From contig JALIGW010000002.1 of assembly GCA_023053685.1 (NCBI GenBank), forward strand, positions 243,463,177 through 243,527,176: a stretch of DNA of 64,000 nt, in the 5' to 3' direction. Of the stretch, positions 44,066 through 55,619 are shown one piece after another. Numbering within the stretch: the first letter of the stretch is position 1; every line of letters begins with the position of its first letter. The position numbers and the translations under genes were made by a program. The stretch is from Diadophis punctatus similis. Its lineage: Eukaryota; Chordata; Lepidosauria; Squamata; Dipsadidae. Under the pieces are notes generated by a model, which was not told the DNA's origin, searched no databases, and worked only from the letters and a program-made list of their open reading frames with translations.

Positions 44066-45437
44066 GCCACCTAAAAGACAAAACATGTACGAACATAACT
44101 ACATATATACAAATATATATATGAAAATAGATGCAAATTTTTAAAATATATATATAGAAAGATATTTAGAAATATAAATGATATGCTAAACTGCTTAATG
44201 TAAAATAATTATACCTTTTTATTTGTTAGGTTTGTACTGTGTGTACTTTTTTTAGGGTCAATTTTTTTTATGGAAGCTGTTTGTTCCCTATTGTGTTCAG
44301 CGTGGGTGTATTGGATTTCTTCTTGAGGTACATTTTTTTAAAGAAACTCTTTGTTTACAAAGGAAACTGTCAAATAGTAGTAGAGCAAGCCTATTAGGAG
44401 GGAAAAGGAAAGGAAGAAGGAACTGTAAATGAGAGAAGGGAGAAAGAGGGAGCTGAGGGAGGAGAAGAAGCGGAGGAGATTCAGGATGGTCAGTGGTCTT
44501 GAGCAGGATCGCCTCAGAGGCCTCAAATGAACTGAAAAGGATTGAATATGACTGGAGAAAAAAAATATGTTAATTCTATAATTTTGCCAACCCATATAGG
44601 CCATGAGGTAAAAAAAAAAAACATGGCTAAGTCTTCAGCCCAGAAATTACATATCCCTCAGCTAAACCATTATTATTTTAACATTGGTTTCTGGTGCTTA
44701 AGCCCTTGGTGAAGTGATTCCAGCGGTTGCGTAGATGCAACACTTAAACCAAAAGAAAATGATTGAACACAGATTCCAAAATGTGACTTGGGCAGGTAGG
44801 ACGATCTGATGGAAATGTTGGCCAAATATGCCATCAGCCTCCCTTTCAGGAAAGGTGTGTGTGTATGTCTCACCTGACCCCCAACATGAGCCTGTTGGAA
44901 GAAAATTCCAGAATTCGTTCTTCAGCTGGGAAAAACCACATGCTGAGAAGAAATGGATTCAGAAGCAGCTGCCAGAAAGTGGAATTCCTTTATTCAGGAA
45001 GGCATGAAACCAAAGTGACAAAGCTCAACGTTCCTGGCTTGCAAGCAGTTTGAAAGTGTGCACCTCAGCATTTTCTCTTTAATTCCCCTTTGAAGCTCCT
45101 GCAGCTTGATGGGTTTTGTTGTGTTTCTGATGCCCTGGGTTTTGTTTTCCTGTTTTTCTGGGTTAATCCTGTTCCTGGACCCTTGTGGTTTTTTTTGTCC
45201 TAAGGGTTAATCCTGTCAGGGGGCAGGAAGAGGGAGTTTGGAGAGTTTGTTTTTAGCCTGATTTCCCTTATCTTAATGGCTCTACTTAAGTGTTACTTTT
45301 GTAACAGCCTGTTGCTCTTAGTATTCCTTTCAGCTGGTATTTCTTGGTTTTCTTAAAGGGAGAAGGGCTGGCTTTGGTCTCTTGGCATTGTTTTCTGAGG
45401 TTCCTGGCACTGTCCTTTTGGGGTGTACTTCCCACAA
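44066..45437. other. Sequence in left arm without recognised features
   Basis: AT-rich region; the small frames show no family likeness. It lies in the presumed intron between the CpG block and the ZNF exon. Confidence 0.3.
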
Positions 45438-45639
45438 GCCATTGCTGACCCCGGTAAATGTATTTACATCCTCCCTAAACTATAAAGCAACAATAGGAAG
45501 CCATTCTTAGAGAAGCCCATATTACAGTCTCTGGTGACCCAAAGAACAGGGTCCATGAATACCTACATAGTTAGATCTACCTGGCAAATACAAATCCTAT
45601 GGGGGGGGTGTCTTTGCAGTTTGTCTCACATCAGGGTTC

Positions 45640-46735
45640 ATATACTCAATACTCTTCAATATACTCATCAACGACTTAGATGAGGGAATAGAAGGGGAAC
45701 TTACCAAATTTGCAGATGATACTAAGCTGGCAGGAATAGCTAACACCCTAGAAGATAGGCTCAAGATCCAGATGGATCTTGACAGACTTGAACACTGGGC
45801 CCTATCTAACAAAATGAAATTCAATGTAGAGAAAAATAAAGTAACAACAATAACAGAGTTGGAAGGGACCTTGGAGGTCATCTAGTCCAACCCCCTGCTC
45901 ATGAAGGAGACCTATACTAGGGATTTGAACCATCGAACTTTCTGATCGACAAGCTCAGTGTCTTAGCCTCTGAGCCACCTAGTCAGGCTAGTCAAGTCCT
46001 ACACTTAGGTAAGAAAAACCAAAAGTATACATATAAACTGAGTGAAACCACACTTAATAGCAGTGACTGTGAGAGGGATCTTGGAGTCCTAGTGGACAAC
46101 CAGCTAAACATGAGCCAGCAGTGTGCAGCAGCAGTCAAAAAAACCAATGCAATCCTAAGTTGCATTAACAGAGGGATACAATCTAGATCTAGTGAAGTAT
46201 CACTCTATAAAGCCTTAGTTAGACCACACCAGGAGTATTGCATCCAGTTTTGGTCACCACACTATAAAAAAGATGTTGAGACTCTAGAAAAAGTGCAGAG
46301 AAGAGCAACCAGGTTGATTAGGAGACTGGAGACTAAAACATATGAAGAGCGGTTGCAGGAACTGGGCATGGCCAGTCTAGCGAAGAGAAGGACCAGGGGA
46401 GACATGATAGCAGTGTTCCAATATTTGAGGGGCTACCACAGAGTGGAAGGGGGTCAAGCTATTCCCCAAAGCACCTGAAGGCCAGACAAGGAATAATGGA
46501 TGGAAACTGATCAATGAGAGATTCAACCTGGAAATAAGGAGGAACTTTCAGACAGTGAGAACGATCAACCAGTGGAACAGCTTGCCTTCGGAAGTTGTGG
46601 GAGCTTCAACACTTGAGACTTTGAAGAAGAGATTGGACTGCCATTTGTTGGAAATGGTGTAGGGTCTCCTGCATGAGTGGGGGGTTGGACTAGATGACCT
46701 ACAAGGTGCTTTCCAACTCTGTTAATCTGTATAAT
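45640..46735 (+). mobile_element. CR1 LINE 3' half with nested SINE
   Basis: Reads 'LFNILINDLDEGIEGELTKF', 'ADDTKLAGIANTLEDRLKIQ' and 'DLDRLEHWALSNKMKFNVEK', is interrupted at 45843-45996, then continues 'CERDLGVLVDNQLNMSQQC' to 'ERLQELGMASLAKRRTRG' and the tail 'ggactagatgacctacaagg'. It is frameshifted after 46478. Confidence 0.88.
45843..45996 (-). mobile_element. tRNA-derived SINE with a CR1 3' tail
   Basis: On the minus strand: tRNA-like head 'ggtggctcagaggctaagac' with box B 'ggttcaaatcc', then the CR1 tail 'gggttggactagatgacctc' to 'ccaactctgttattgttgtt'. It is nested in CR1 RT sequence with a short aagt duplication. The tail shows that CR1 machinery moved it. Confidence 0.82.
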
Positions 46736-46835
46736 CTGTATATAAGGAGTCTTGCAGCTATTGATTGGGCTATTTGGAGAGCTGAAGAAAATAAATCTTC
46801 CTCTCTCCTTCACTTCTTTTATCTTCATCCTGCAG

Positions 46836-48627
46836 GTGCCACCAGGGAAACCTTTGGAGAAAGCTCTGCTTGCAGGATCCAATCTGGGTCAGTCACCGGG
46901 ACCAGAGTTTCATCTTCTGAGCTTTTGGACTCGTGCTGGAGCCCATCCTCCTGCCCATCTTCCAACCTTTTGGCCAAAGTTCTGCTTATTCGAGTTTCCT
47001 CGGATGGAAAGCCCTGGAAGTGAGGAGCCCCTGGAAACTATGCAGAGGGGGGAACACTTTGGCCAAAGGTCCCCTCAGAGGAATCAGGGGAGACACTCAA
47101 AATGCTCCGAGTGTGGGAAATCCTTTGCTCACCGGTCCCTCTTTTTGATCCACCGGAATCTGCACACGGGGAATGGATCCCACCTGTGTTTTCTTTGTGG
47201 GAACTCCTTTCCTGGAATGTGGAGCTTTGCCAAACATCTCCGGAGCCACCCTGGACTGAAGCCTTACAGATGCAGAGCGTGTGGGGAGCGTTTTGCTAAA
47301 GGCTCGGACCTTGGAGCCCATCAGCGAATCCACCAGGGAAAGAGATCTCTGGAATCCTGGAAGCGCTGGGGAAGATTTCCTGAGAGACGGCATCTTTCTA
47401 GGCCTCAGAACAGCCTGATTGAAGAGAAGCCCTGCAAGTGTGTGCAATGTGGGCTGTGCTTTTCTCAAATCTCGCAGCTCCTTAAACATCAGCAAATCCA
47501 CACCAGAGAGAAGCCTTATCAATGTCTGGAGTGTGGGAAATCTTTCCGTTATAAGCAATTGTTTAGAAAACATGAAAAAATTCACACAGGGCAAAGTCCT
47601 TATAAATGCTTTGAGTGTGGAACATGTTTCACTCGGAGCTCATTGCTTTGCCAACATAATAAAACACACACAAAGGAGGAAAGCACATGCCCAGAATGTG
47701 GGAAATCTTTTTCCAGTAAGTCATACTTGCTGCAACATCAGAGAATTCACACTGGAGAAAGAACCAATGAATGCCCAGAATGTGGGAAATCTTTTTCCAG
47801 CAAATTCTGGCTGCTGCAACATCAGAGAATGCACACCGGAGAAAGACCCTATAAATGTCCAGAATGTGAGAGACGATATACGACTTTGTCCGCACTTCGG
47901 AAACACCAAAGCACACACACAAGAGGAAAGCTCTATAAATGTAAGGATTGTGAGAAATGTTTATTTTTAAGGGAAGTCTTTTTCGTCATCAGAGTATACA
48001 CACAGGGGAGAAGCCTATCAGTGCATCCAGTGTGGAACATTTTTTCGTACAATATTCATCCTCAGAAGTCATGAGAATGTTCACAGGGGAGAAAAAAAAT
48101 TCAAATGTTTAGACTGTGGGAAAGCATTCGTTTCTTCATTTACCCTTAGAAATCACTGCCGAATACATACGGGAGAGAAACCCTATAAATGCTCGGAGTG
48201 TGGGGAATCTTTTCGTTGCCAGAGGCATCTTACAAAACATAGGAGGGTTCACACAGGAGAGGAGGCTTACAAGTGTGTGCAGAAAAATGAAAAGTGCCCA
48301 GAATGTGGGAAATGTTTTGGCAGAAAATCAAATCTAATTCGACATCAGAAACTTCACACCGGAGAAAGACCCCATCAATGCCCAGAATGTGAGAAAAGAT
48401 TTGTGCAGTTGAGTGAACTTCAGATACATCAGAAGGGGCACACGGGGGAGAAGCCCTATAAATGTGGGGAGTGTGAAAAATGTTTTATCACGGCAGCACG
48501 GCTACGGGTCCATCAGAGAATCCACACGGGGGAGAGGCCATACAAATGTGGAGAGTGTGAGAAATGCTTTTCTCAGCAACACCACCTTAAATATCATCAA
48601 AAGATCCATACGCGAGTGAAGCCATAG
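46836..48627 (+). pseudogene. Left ZNF copy, 17 C2H2 fingers, two frameshifts
   Basis: An exon opens after acceptor cttcatcctgcag at 46835. The first likely ATG is at 47004 (MESPGSEEPLETMQRGEHFG). Fingers run in one frame to '[17 protein letters not shown]' at about 47970. A 1-base deletion there, in 'gaagtctttttc' compared with the right copy, shifts the frame. A second 1-base deletion near 48015 ('aagcctatcag' where cct-tat is expected) shifts it again. Translation of the actual sequence ends at 48074. The remaining seven fingers, to the stop at 48625-48627, are intact in the third frame ('[19 protein letters not shown]', '[19 protein letters not shown]'). Fingers outside the breaks are not decayed, so loss is recent or reflects sequence error. 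If real, the truncated product would keep nine fingers. Confidence 0.85.
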
Positions 48628-48686
48628 AAATGCATAGAGTGCGATAATGTTTTGTTCAAAAGGAAGACATCAGAAAAATCAGAGTA

Positions 48687-48908
48687 ATAGCAATAGCACT
48701 TTACTTATATACCGCTTCATAGTGCTTTACAGCCCTCTCTAAGCGGTTTACAAAGTTCAGCATATTGCCCCCAACAATCTGGGTCCTCATTTTACCGACC
48801 TCTGAAGGATGGAAGGCTGAGTCAACCTTGAGCCTAGTGAGATTTGAACAGCTGAACTAGCAGTCAGCCTGCAGTCGCAGCATTTAACCACTGCACCACT
48901 TCAGCTCT
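48687..48908 (-). mobile_element. tRNA-derived snake SINE just after the left ZNF copy
   Basis: Complement of the SINE from 'atagcaatagcactttactt' to 'ctgcaccacttcagctc'. It ends the homology with the right arm. Confidence 0.87.
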
Positions 48909-49210
48909 TAAAGGGGAAGACGAGAGGTCAACTGAATGCAGTGGGATTGACTGCTTCATACTTTTCATATGTAGAGTTAGTTAAGAGAAAGATTTAAAGT
49001 AGGCGAAATGAGATTTGGAATCGAACAACAGACTGAGAATTTGAAACTAAAGTACCGTATGTGCAAATGGTGGACTTGTAATTATTTGGCTATCCATGAT
49101 GATCTCGGTATTGTTCTCCAATACTAAATGTCAGCGTTCCAGAAGAACCAAACTCCCATAAAAACTCCGAGACAGGCATTTTCTCAAAGTTCCCATTTAT
49201 TAGAGTAGGT

Positions 49211-50103
49211 TAGAGATGTGAAGGCCCAGAAAAAACCCCGTTTTTTCCCCAGTTTTTTTCTGAAGGCTTTTTTGTTTTTTTCCAAAAAATTGGAAAGATT
49301 GAAAAAAAAAACCACATTGTGAAATATTTTATTTTAACATGATGAATAAAATATTTTAAGACAGGGTGTTCAAATATTTTCCAAATCATTTCTAAAAAAA
49401 ATGTATGATATCAGATTATTCTAATTTTTGTGCACTGAGTGAGGACAAGCAAGGCCTAGGTAACAAACTGAACCCTCCAATGCAAGAACAGTATGCATTT
49501 CTTCCTTTAGGAGGTGCTGCTATTGTAACAAGAAAAAGGCTTCCGTTTTGCTTTTGCATGTTAGTGGGTGTGTTTGGTTTGTTCTGTCCTCTTCACAAGG
49601 CCTCAAAAGCATTGGAAGAAAATATAGAGCAACAAAAAGGACCTGTGCTGAATGAAGGGACTTATGAGAATGGGGTTTTTATTTTTATTTTTATTTAATA
49701 CTGTGGAGAGGAAATGTGAAAAATTGTTACTTTTGGTTTTGAAAATTGTTTTGTGGAGGCTTTTTGGCTGTTCCACATAAACTAGTAAGCAGTTCAGGAG
49801 ATTGTTGCTCCCTTTGTTACAATTACAAATAAATATTATTAAAAAGTAAATTCTGTTTGTGATAATTGTTTGGCTACACTATATTTTTAATATGCTAGTT
49901 GTGATAATTTTATGCCAAGTCAAATTGTCCATAGTCATATTTTATGTTCCTAAAGTAACAGAATGACTTTCAATCTTAAAAAGACAAAAAAGTACTAATG
50001 TAGCATTTTTTTCAATTTTTCCAAAAATTTCCATTCCCCCCCCTCCCGGAAAAAAACGGGTTTTTTTCCGAGCTTCAAAATTTCCGGAAATTTTACATCT
50101 CTA
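49211..50103. mobile_element. Non-autonomous hAT-like element, 893 bp
   Basis: Ends tagagatgtgaaggccc and ggaaattttacatctcta are inverted; exact 8-bp TSD gagtaggt (49203-49210 and 50104-50111). A 97-aa frame (49405-49698) with a hydrophobic patch, 'FCFCMLVGVFGLFCPL', matches no transposase known to me. Confidence 0.8.
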
Positions 50104-50391
50104 GAGTAGGTATACTGGCACATCTGGGAAAACCCGAATCTGAGAGCTCCAGGTTTTCCCTCAGTAAATCAAAACCTCAACTCCACCCCCTGCACCCATC
50201 AGTCCATCACAGGGTCCAATCACCATCCGTCCCAACTGGAGCCATCCCTTCAACCACTCCTCCTCCAGGTGCAGGAATACCACGACCTTGACCGAAAATA
50301 AGAATGCTATTATGTCTGTCTACATTCCCTCTACTAAATCCCCCCTCGTAATTTCCCAAGCACAAGAGTGTGGCAGCGTGGAAGCTTCTGG

Positions 50392-50634
50392 AGCCAAGGT
50401 GGCGCAGTGGTTAAATGCAGCTACTGCAGGCTACTCCAGCTGATTGCTAGTTCAGCAGTTCAGCTGTTCAAATCTCACCAGGCTCAAGGTTGACTCAGCC
50501 TTCCATCCTTCTGAGGTCGGTAAAATGAGGACCCAGATTGTTGGGGGCAATATGCTGAACTCTGTAAACCGCTTAGAGAGGGCTGTAAAGCACTGTGAAG
50601 CAGTATATAAGTCTTATTGCTATTGCTATTCTGG
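50392..50634 (+). mobile_element. tRNA-derived snake SINE
   Basis: 'gagccaaggtggcgcagtgg' to 'gtcttattgctattgctatt'; near full length. Confidence 0.9.
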
Positions 50635-50903
50635 TGCTAATATGGCCTCCAAAGCTGACACTAAAGTTCAAAAACTTCCACACACTTCCTTAAGACGTCG
50701 GGTGACAGGGCCAGCAGCTGACACGCCCAGAGCATCTGCTCTCTATGGACTGTCGTTTTGCCAACTTAACAAGAAAAGGAGCAGTCTTCCTTTTGTCTGC
50801 TTGACTTTCCGAGGTTAAGGAAAGTCCCAGAATCATCCCTCAAGATCCTCCGATAACAGCAACAGCCTGCAAGCAGTTTTAGAAGCTGAGCTTCCAAGAT
50901 AAC

Positions 50904-51243
50904 TGACGGGATAGGAATTTATTCCTATCAGAGGCGATGTGTGCATCTTGTTCCCTTGAAGTCATTCTTAACTTAGAAAATAAAACCGAGATTTAATTCT
51001 AATTAACAAAATATTTATTTCAGTGTAAATATACAGTATACTGTAACAAATATAAACCTTGATAAGCTACATTTTTTCAGCTAAGAATTCACGTCTGCCT
51101 CGGGCGAGGCTTGCAGGAGAAGAAGGAAGGAGGAGACTCCTGGAATGCACACATGTGCAGTAATACATGTCACATGTCACATGTCTGATTAGAAAATACA
51201 ATAAATCTAGAAATACAGTAGAGGAGCTCATGACATCGTGACA
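50904..51243 (-). mobile_element. Solo LTR, family C
   Basis: Plus-strand limits tgacgggata and catcgtgaca; 5-bp TSD ataac (50899-50903 and 51244-51248). The interior 'aaatatttatttcagt' is shared with the copy at 59043-59371. Confidence 0.8.
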
Positions 51244-51533
51244 ATAACTGGTGAGCTGATGCTGGGAGGCAGGGTCGAAACCACGTCATTGTTGGATAAA
51301 ACAGCAGTTTTGGAATTTATTTTTCAAACGGACAATATGAAGCTGTGCCCTTCATTTCTTAAACAATTTATGAGACAGCTTACCATCCCCTTTTGAATGC
51401 CATTTTTGAGACTTTATTGTAAAACAACAGGGAGACGGTTGCTCAAGGCAGTCAAAATAAGGAAGCATGGAATATTCCTTTGCTTGAAATATAAGGATAA
51501 AAGTTGTGGCTTTAATCTACTACTTTTAAAATA

Positions 51534-51838
51534 CTGTATTTTTTGGAGTGTAAGATGCACCTTTCCCCCGCCCCTAAAAAAGGGTGAAAATCTGGGTGCG
51601 TCTTATAAACCGAATGTAGCCCCGTCCAGCCTCTGAAACGGAGCTTTGCAAGGCTGAAAACAACCTCTCAAACGGAGGTTTGCAAGGCTGAAAAAGCAGC
51701 CTTTCAAATGGAGCTTTGCAAGGCTTAATATACCTGTTCCAGGCTGTTTGCTAAGGACGCTAGGCAGATGGATGCTGGTAGGCAGAATTTTTTTTTCTTA
51801 TTTCCCTCCCCAAAAACTAAGGTGCATCTTATACTCCA
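51534..51838. mobile_element. TA-target MITE, left part, fused to a SINE fragment
   Basis: Begins 'ctgtattttttggagtgtaa'; the right end has 'ggtgcatcttatactcc' and joins directly to SINE body sequence at 51838-51975. Confidence 0.65.
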
Positions 51839-51975
51839 AGTTGACTCAGCCTTCCATCCTTCCGAGGTAGGTAAAATGAGGACCCAGATTGTTGGGGGCA
51901 ATGTAAATATACATTGCTTACTGATGTAAACCGCTTAGAAAGTGCTTGCACTGTGAGGCGGTATATAAGTCTCAC
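51838..51975 (+). mobile_element. tRNA-derived SINE, 3' part
   Basis: 'agttgactcagccttccatc' to 'gcggtatataagtc', followed by an AAAT/ACAA run. Confidence 0.75.
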
Positions 51976-52082
51976 AAACAAACAAATAAATAAAGGAGAA
52001 AACTGAAAAAAAGAAAGGGGGGGATGGAAAAGCAAAATTGGAGTGTGCAGACAAAAACGGGAAAGCCATAGAGAAAAAATAA

Positions 52083-52084
52083 CT

Positions 52085-52120
<36 letters not shown>

Positions 52121-52741
52121 ATGGATTTCTATGCCGCCCAAATCCCGGGGGACTCTGGGCGGCTCACAACATATCAGAATCCATTCCACAGTATAAGAAA
52201 TACAATAATTAAAAAGTACAAAAATTAAAAAGAGTATCTCACATTCACAATCAAGGGGGGAGACCCATATCTAGTCTAGTTGGTCTCACTTTCACCCCGC
52301 CTGCCGGAAGAGCCAAGTTTTTATTGCTTTACGGAAGGCCAGCAGGGTGGGGATAGTCCTGATCTCTGGGGGAAGCTGGTTCCACAGGGAGGGAGCTCCC
52401 ACAGAGAAGGCTCTCCCCCTCGGCCCCGCCAACCGGCATTGCTTGGTCGATGGGACCTGGAGGCGGCCAACTCTGTGGGCCCTGACCGGTCGTAGGGAGG
52501 TATGCGGCAGGATGCGGTCCCGAAGGTAACCTGGCCCTGAGCCATGTAGGGCTTTAAAGGTTAAAACCAACACCTTAAATTGGATCCGGAGACTAATGGG
52601 CAGCCAATGCAGCTGGCGGAAGATAGGTGTTACGTGGGTGTATCTAGGTACACCCACCACAGCTCGCGCAGCTGCATTTTGCACCACTTGCAGTCGCCGG
52701 ACACTCTTCAAGGGTAGCCCCATGTAGAGCGCAACTTCCAA
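52083..52741 (-). mobile_element. L2 LINE 3' end with short RT remnant
   Basis: (TTTA)n tail, then the 'ccgcccaaatcccgggggac' block. The minus-strand frame 52741-52292 (149 aa) shows 'VQNAAARAVVGVPRYTHVTP', 'FRQLHWLPISLRIQFKVLVL' and 'LAFRKAIKTWLFRQAG'. It is over 80% alike by eye to the same part of the L2 at 2615-4631. Confidence 0.88.
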
Positions 52742-53041
52742 CTCTCTCCACTACAGGTAAAATCCTAAGTATCAATTCTTTGAATTAGAATAAACCATAA
52801 CAAACAGTACTTTTATTATTATAAACATGTATATCCATAATGTAGAACGTCACAGCGAATATCATGGCTACCATCATTCTGATCTTAAGATTCTGTCAAT
52901 CTAGCCTAGGGGTCTGCAACCTTAAACACTCAAAGAGCCATTTGGACCCATTTCCCACAGAAAACATTGGGAGCCACAAAACCTGGGTGGGAGGGGGGAG
53001 AGATGAGGGGGAGAAAGATGGGCCTGCCCTATCATCTACTT

Positions 53042-53654
53042 CAGTGGTTCCCAACCTGGGGGTCGGGACCCCTTTGGGGGTCGAACGACCATTTCCCAGG
53101 GGTCGCCCTGGCATCCTCAGCTCCCTCCACACTGCCACAAGCCTTGCCATATCGACTCAACTCGCCCGAGTCCTCCGATTGGTCGGGAGAGGTGCCATTC
53201 GGTGAGAGGCGTTTGTGACGCCTGGCGGCCGAGCTTTGACGGCATCCGCTAAGGGGCCAGCTTTGCTTTGAATTCTGGGAGTTGAAGTCCAGGCACCTTA
53301 AAAGTTGCTGAGATTGAGAAATATTGCTGTACACTTGTTGGTTATCAAGTCTAAATACAGAAGTAGACTTGTTGTGGAAGATGATATTCCTTGTGCTCTT
53401 GCAAAGACTGGCCCGAGAATTTCTGATCTGGCATAATTACATATTGTTTTTGTGATTAATCGCCATGCTTTAATTATGTTCAATTTGTAACAATGAAAAT
53501 ACATCCTGCATATTAGATATTTACATTATGATTCATAACACTAGCAAAATTACAGTTATGAAGTAGCAACGAAAATAATTTTATGGTTGGGGGTCACCAC
53601 AACATGAGGAACTATATTAAGGGGTCGCGGCATTAGAAAGGTTGGGAACCACTG
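53042..53654. mobile_element. SPIN/URR1-like hAT element
   Basis: Ends cagtggttcccaacctgggg and aggttgggaaccactg; exact 8-bp TSD atctactt (53034-53041 and 53655-53662). 'ggtcgaacgaccatttccca' and 'atggttgggggtcaccacaa' are hallmark blocks of SPIN-type elements as I remember them. An unrelated piece at about 53105-53335 includes part of a 'gggagttgaagtcc' MITE. Confidence 0.8.
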
Positions 53655-54096
53655 ATCTACTTGCAATGAAAAGAGAAGGCAATTTCCAGGAGACCCTTTA
53701 CCATAGGAGCCTAAAGAGGCTTTCTTGAATTTACAGTTGAAGATGCTTTTCTTCTAGATTTGATAGATGACTAGTGAAGAAACTGTGGGACTTTGTTTTT
53801 ATATATGACAACAGCTGCAAAGCTCTCTTCACACAGAGGTGGAAGGACTCACGTATACCCAGAAGGGAAGAATGGATGGGGAAGTTGACGGCTTTGGGTA
53901 AAGAAAACACTGTCTATATTTCCTTCTACTTGGAAACCACTCTTGGATTTCCTTGTAACTGAAAGAAATGAAATTTAAAACTGGGTTTTTTATGGTTATA
54001 CATGTTTATAATGATAAATGTACTGTTTGTTATGGTTTATTCTAATTCAAAGAGTTATTGATACTTAGGATTTTAGTTGGAAGTTACTTTTTCTCT

Positions 54097-54680
54097 CGTT
54101 GGAAGAAATGTCCCTCTGGGTTCAGTTCCAAGTGGGGAAAGACACTGGAAACATGGAGAGTGCTTGGAAAGATGGTTTAATGGTGGACAGGAGCACATGG
54201 CTTGACTTCCTGAACAGAAAAGGCAATCAGATGCTTCAAGATATTGGGTGAAGAGAAGAAGAGAGTGTTGCTGGGAGTCCTGGGTTTTTTATACCCTCTG
54301 TTGGGCCTCACCTCCGAGTTTCCTGTTCCTGTATAAGAAATGCACTCTGATTGGTGGTCAGACTCCCAGAGGGCGGGGGTCTTAGCTAACCTTTTAGGCT
54401 GTCTCCCAAGCTTGTTGGAGTGCTGGTAATTTTCCAGTGCTATGTGGTGAGTTTGCTTGCTAGATGGATCTGCCTGAAGAAAGTAGATCTTTGTTATGTA
54501 GAATAGACTGCCCCAGGCCTTGGAATGACCCATTTACAAAGGTGGGGGGAATGAGTGAGTTTGTTTCCTGCCTAAAAACAGGTTTCTCCATTTCTCATCC
54601 AGAGAAATATAATATTCTGCCTTTTTAATATTTCCCAAAATACTTTATTTTCTGGGAGAGGGGTAGGTTTACTTCCTACA
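54097..54680 (-). mobile_element. Solo LTR, family A
   Basis: Inverted relative of 711-1272: shares 'tgggttcagttccaagtggg', 'ctgattggtggtcagac' and 'ttaggctgtctcccaag'. Flanked by ctct (54093-54096 and 54681-54684). Confidence 0.75.
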
Positions 54681-54930
54681 CTCTATAGCTTTTTCCCCTT
54701 TTTGTCTGCTCTCTCCAATTTTGCTTCTCCCTCCCTCACCCTTCCTTTTCCCCCCAGTTCTTTCTCCTTTGTTTTTCTAAAGTTTAACAAAGTTTGCAAA
54801 CTTTTTATGATTTTCAGGGGTTGATCCACTATGGAAAACTGTTCCATCATGAGGGCATAGTGGGCGTTTTCCCATGTGATTTCTCTGATGTGTTGCTTTT
54901 GATCAAAACTTTATCGCTCTCTATGCATCT

Positions 54931-55175
54931 CTATGGCTTCATTTCTGTTTGGACCTTTTGATGATTTCTAAGGTTTCGTTTTCGGATAAAACTTTTCCCA
55001 CAGTTCCCACATTTATAGGGCCTCTTTCCTGTGTGGCCCTTCTGGGGTCTCTGACGTTCAGCAGACTCCACAAATATTCTCTCACATTCTGGGCATTCAT
55101 AGGGTTTGTCTCAGGTGTGAAGTCTGGGATGTCGAATTAGGTGTGACTTTTCAACAAAACATGTCCACATCCCTT
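54931..55175 (-). pseudogene. Third ZNF copy, degenerate finger remnant
   Basis: The complement reads 'LIRHPRLHT', an in-frame TGA, then 'DKPYECPECERIFVESAE', 'KRPYKCGNCGKSFIRKRN' and ends 'QKVQTEMKP' before TAG at 54931-54933. The second finger has lost its histidine spacing. The ending and the downstream sequence match the C-terminal part of the intact gene at 56776-58488, in the same orientation. It is therefore a decayed tandem copy. Confidence 0.8.
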
Positions 55176-55235
55176 TGACTTTGACCTTGTATTCTCCATG
55201 TTCCTGTTCTAAGAACTCTCAATTTATCATCCAGA

Positions 55236-55520
55236 GGTAGTCCTCTACTTACAACCACCATTGAGCCCAAAAATTCTGTTGTTAAGTGAAACGCTTGTTA
55301 AGTGAGTTTTCCCCATTTTACGACCTTTCTTGCCACAGTTAAGTGAATCACTTCAGTTCTTTAGCTAGTCACATGGTTGTTAAATGAATCTGGCTTCTCC
55401 CTTGACTTTGCTTGTCAAAAGGTCCCAAAAGGGGATCGGGTGACCCTGGAACACTGCAACCATCAGAAATGTGAGTCAGTGGTCAAACATCTGAATTTTG
55501 ATCACGTGACCATGGGGATG
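55236..55520. mobile_element. 'agtcctcgacttacgacc' MITE, left part
   Basis: 'gaggtagtcctctacttaca' to 'gatcacgtgaccatgggg'; followed by a 'gggagttgaagtccacaagt' MITE piece to 55590. Confidence 0.7.
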
Positions 55521-55619
55521 AAAGCATTGCTGGCTGAGGAACTCTGGGAGTTGAAGTCCACAAGTCTTAATGTTGCCAAGGTTGGAGACCTCTGTTCTAG
55601 ACAACTTAACAAAATGAAG

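Larger units (their letters stand above)
39660..48690 (+). repeat. Left arm of large inverted duplication
   Basis: Blocks here match 63075-56740 in reverse order and orientation: 39660-39830 with 62945-63075, 40240-41270 with 61540-62555, 41390-41470 with 60995-61080, 45438-45640 with 58970-59480, and 46835-48690 with 56740-58657. The differences between arms are mainly later transposon insertions. Confidence 0.88.

Noticed and set aside
49405..49698. 97-aa frame with a hydrophobic segment
   Set aside because: Lies wholly inside a hAT-like element and resembles no family that I know; kept only as a note there.
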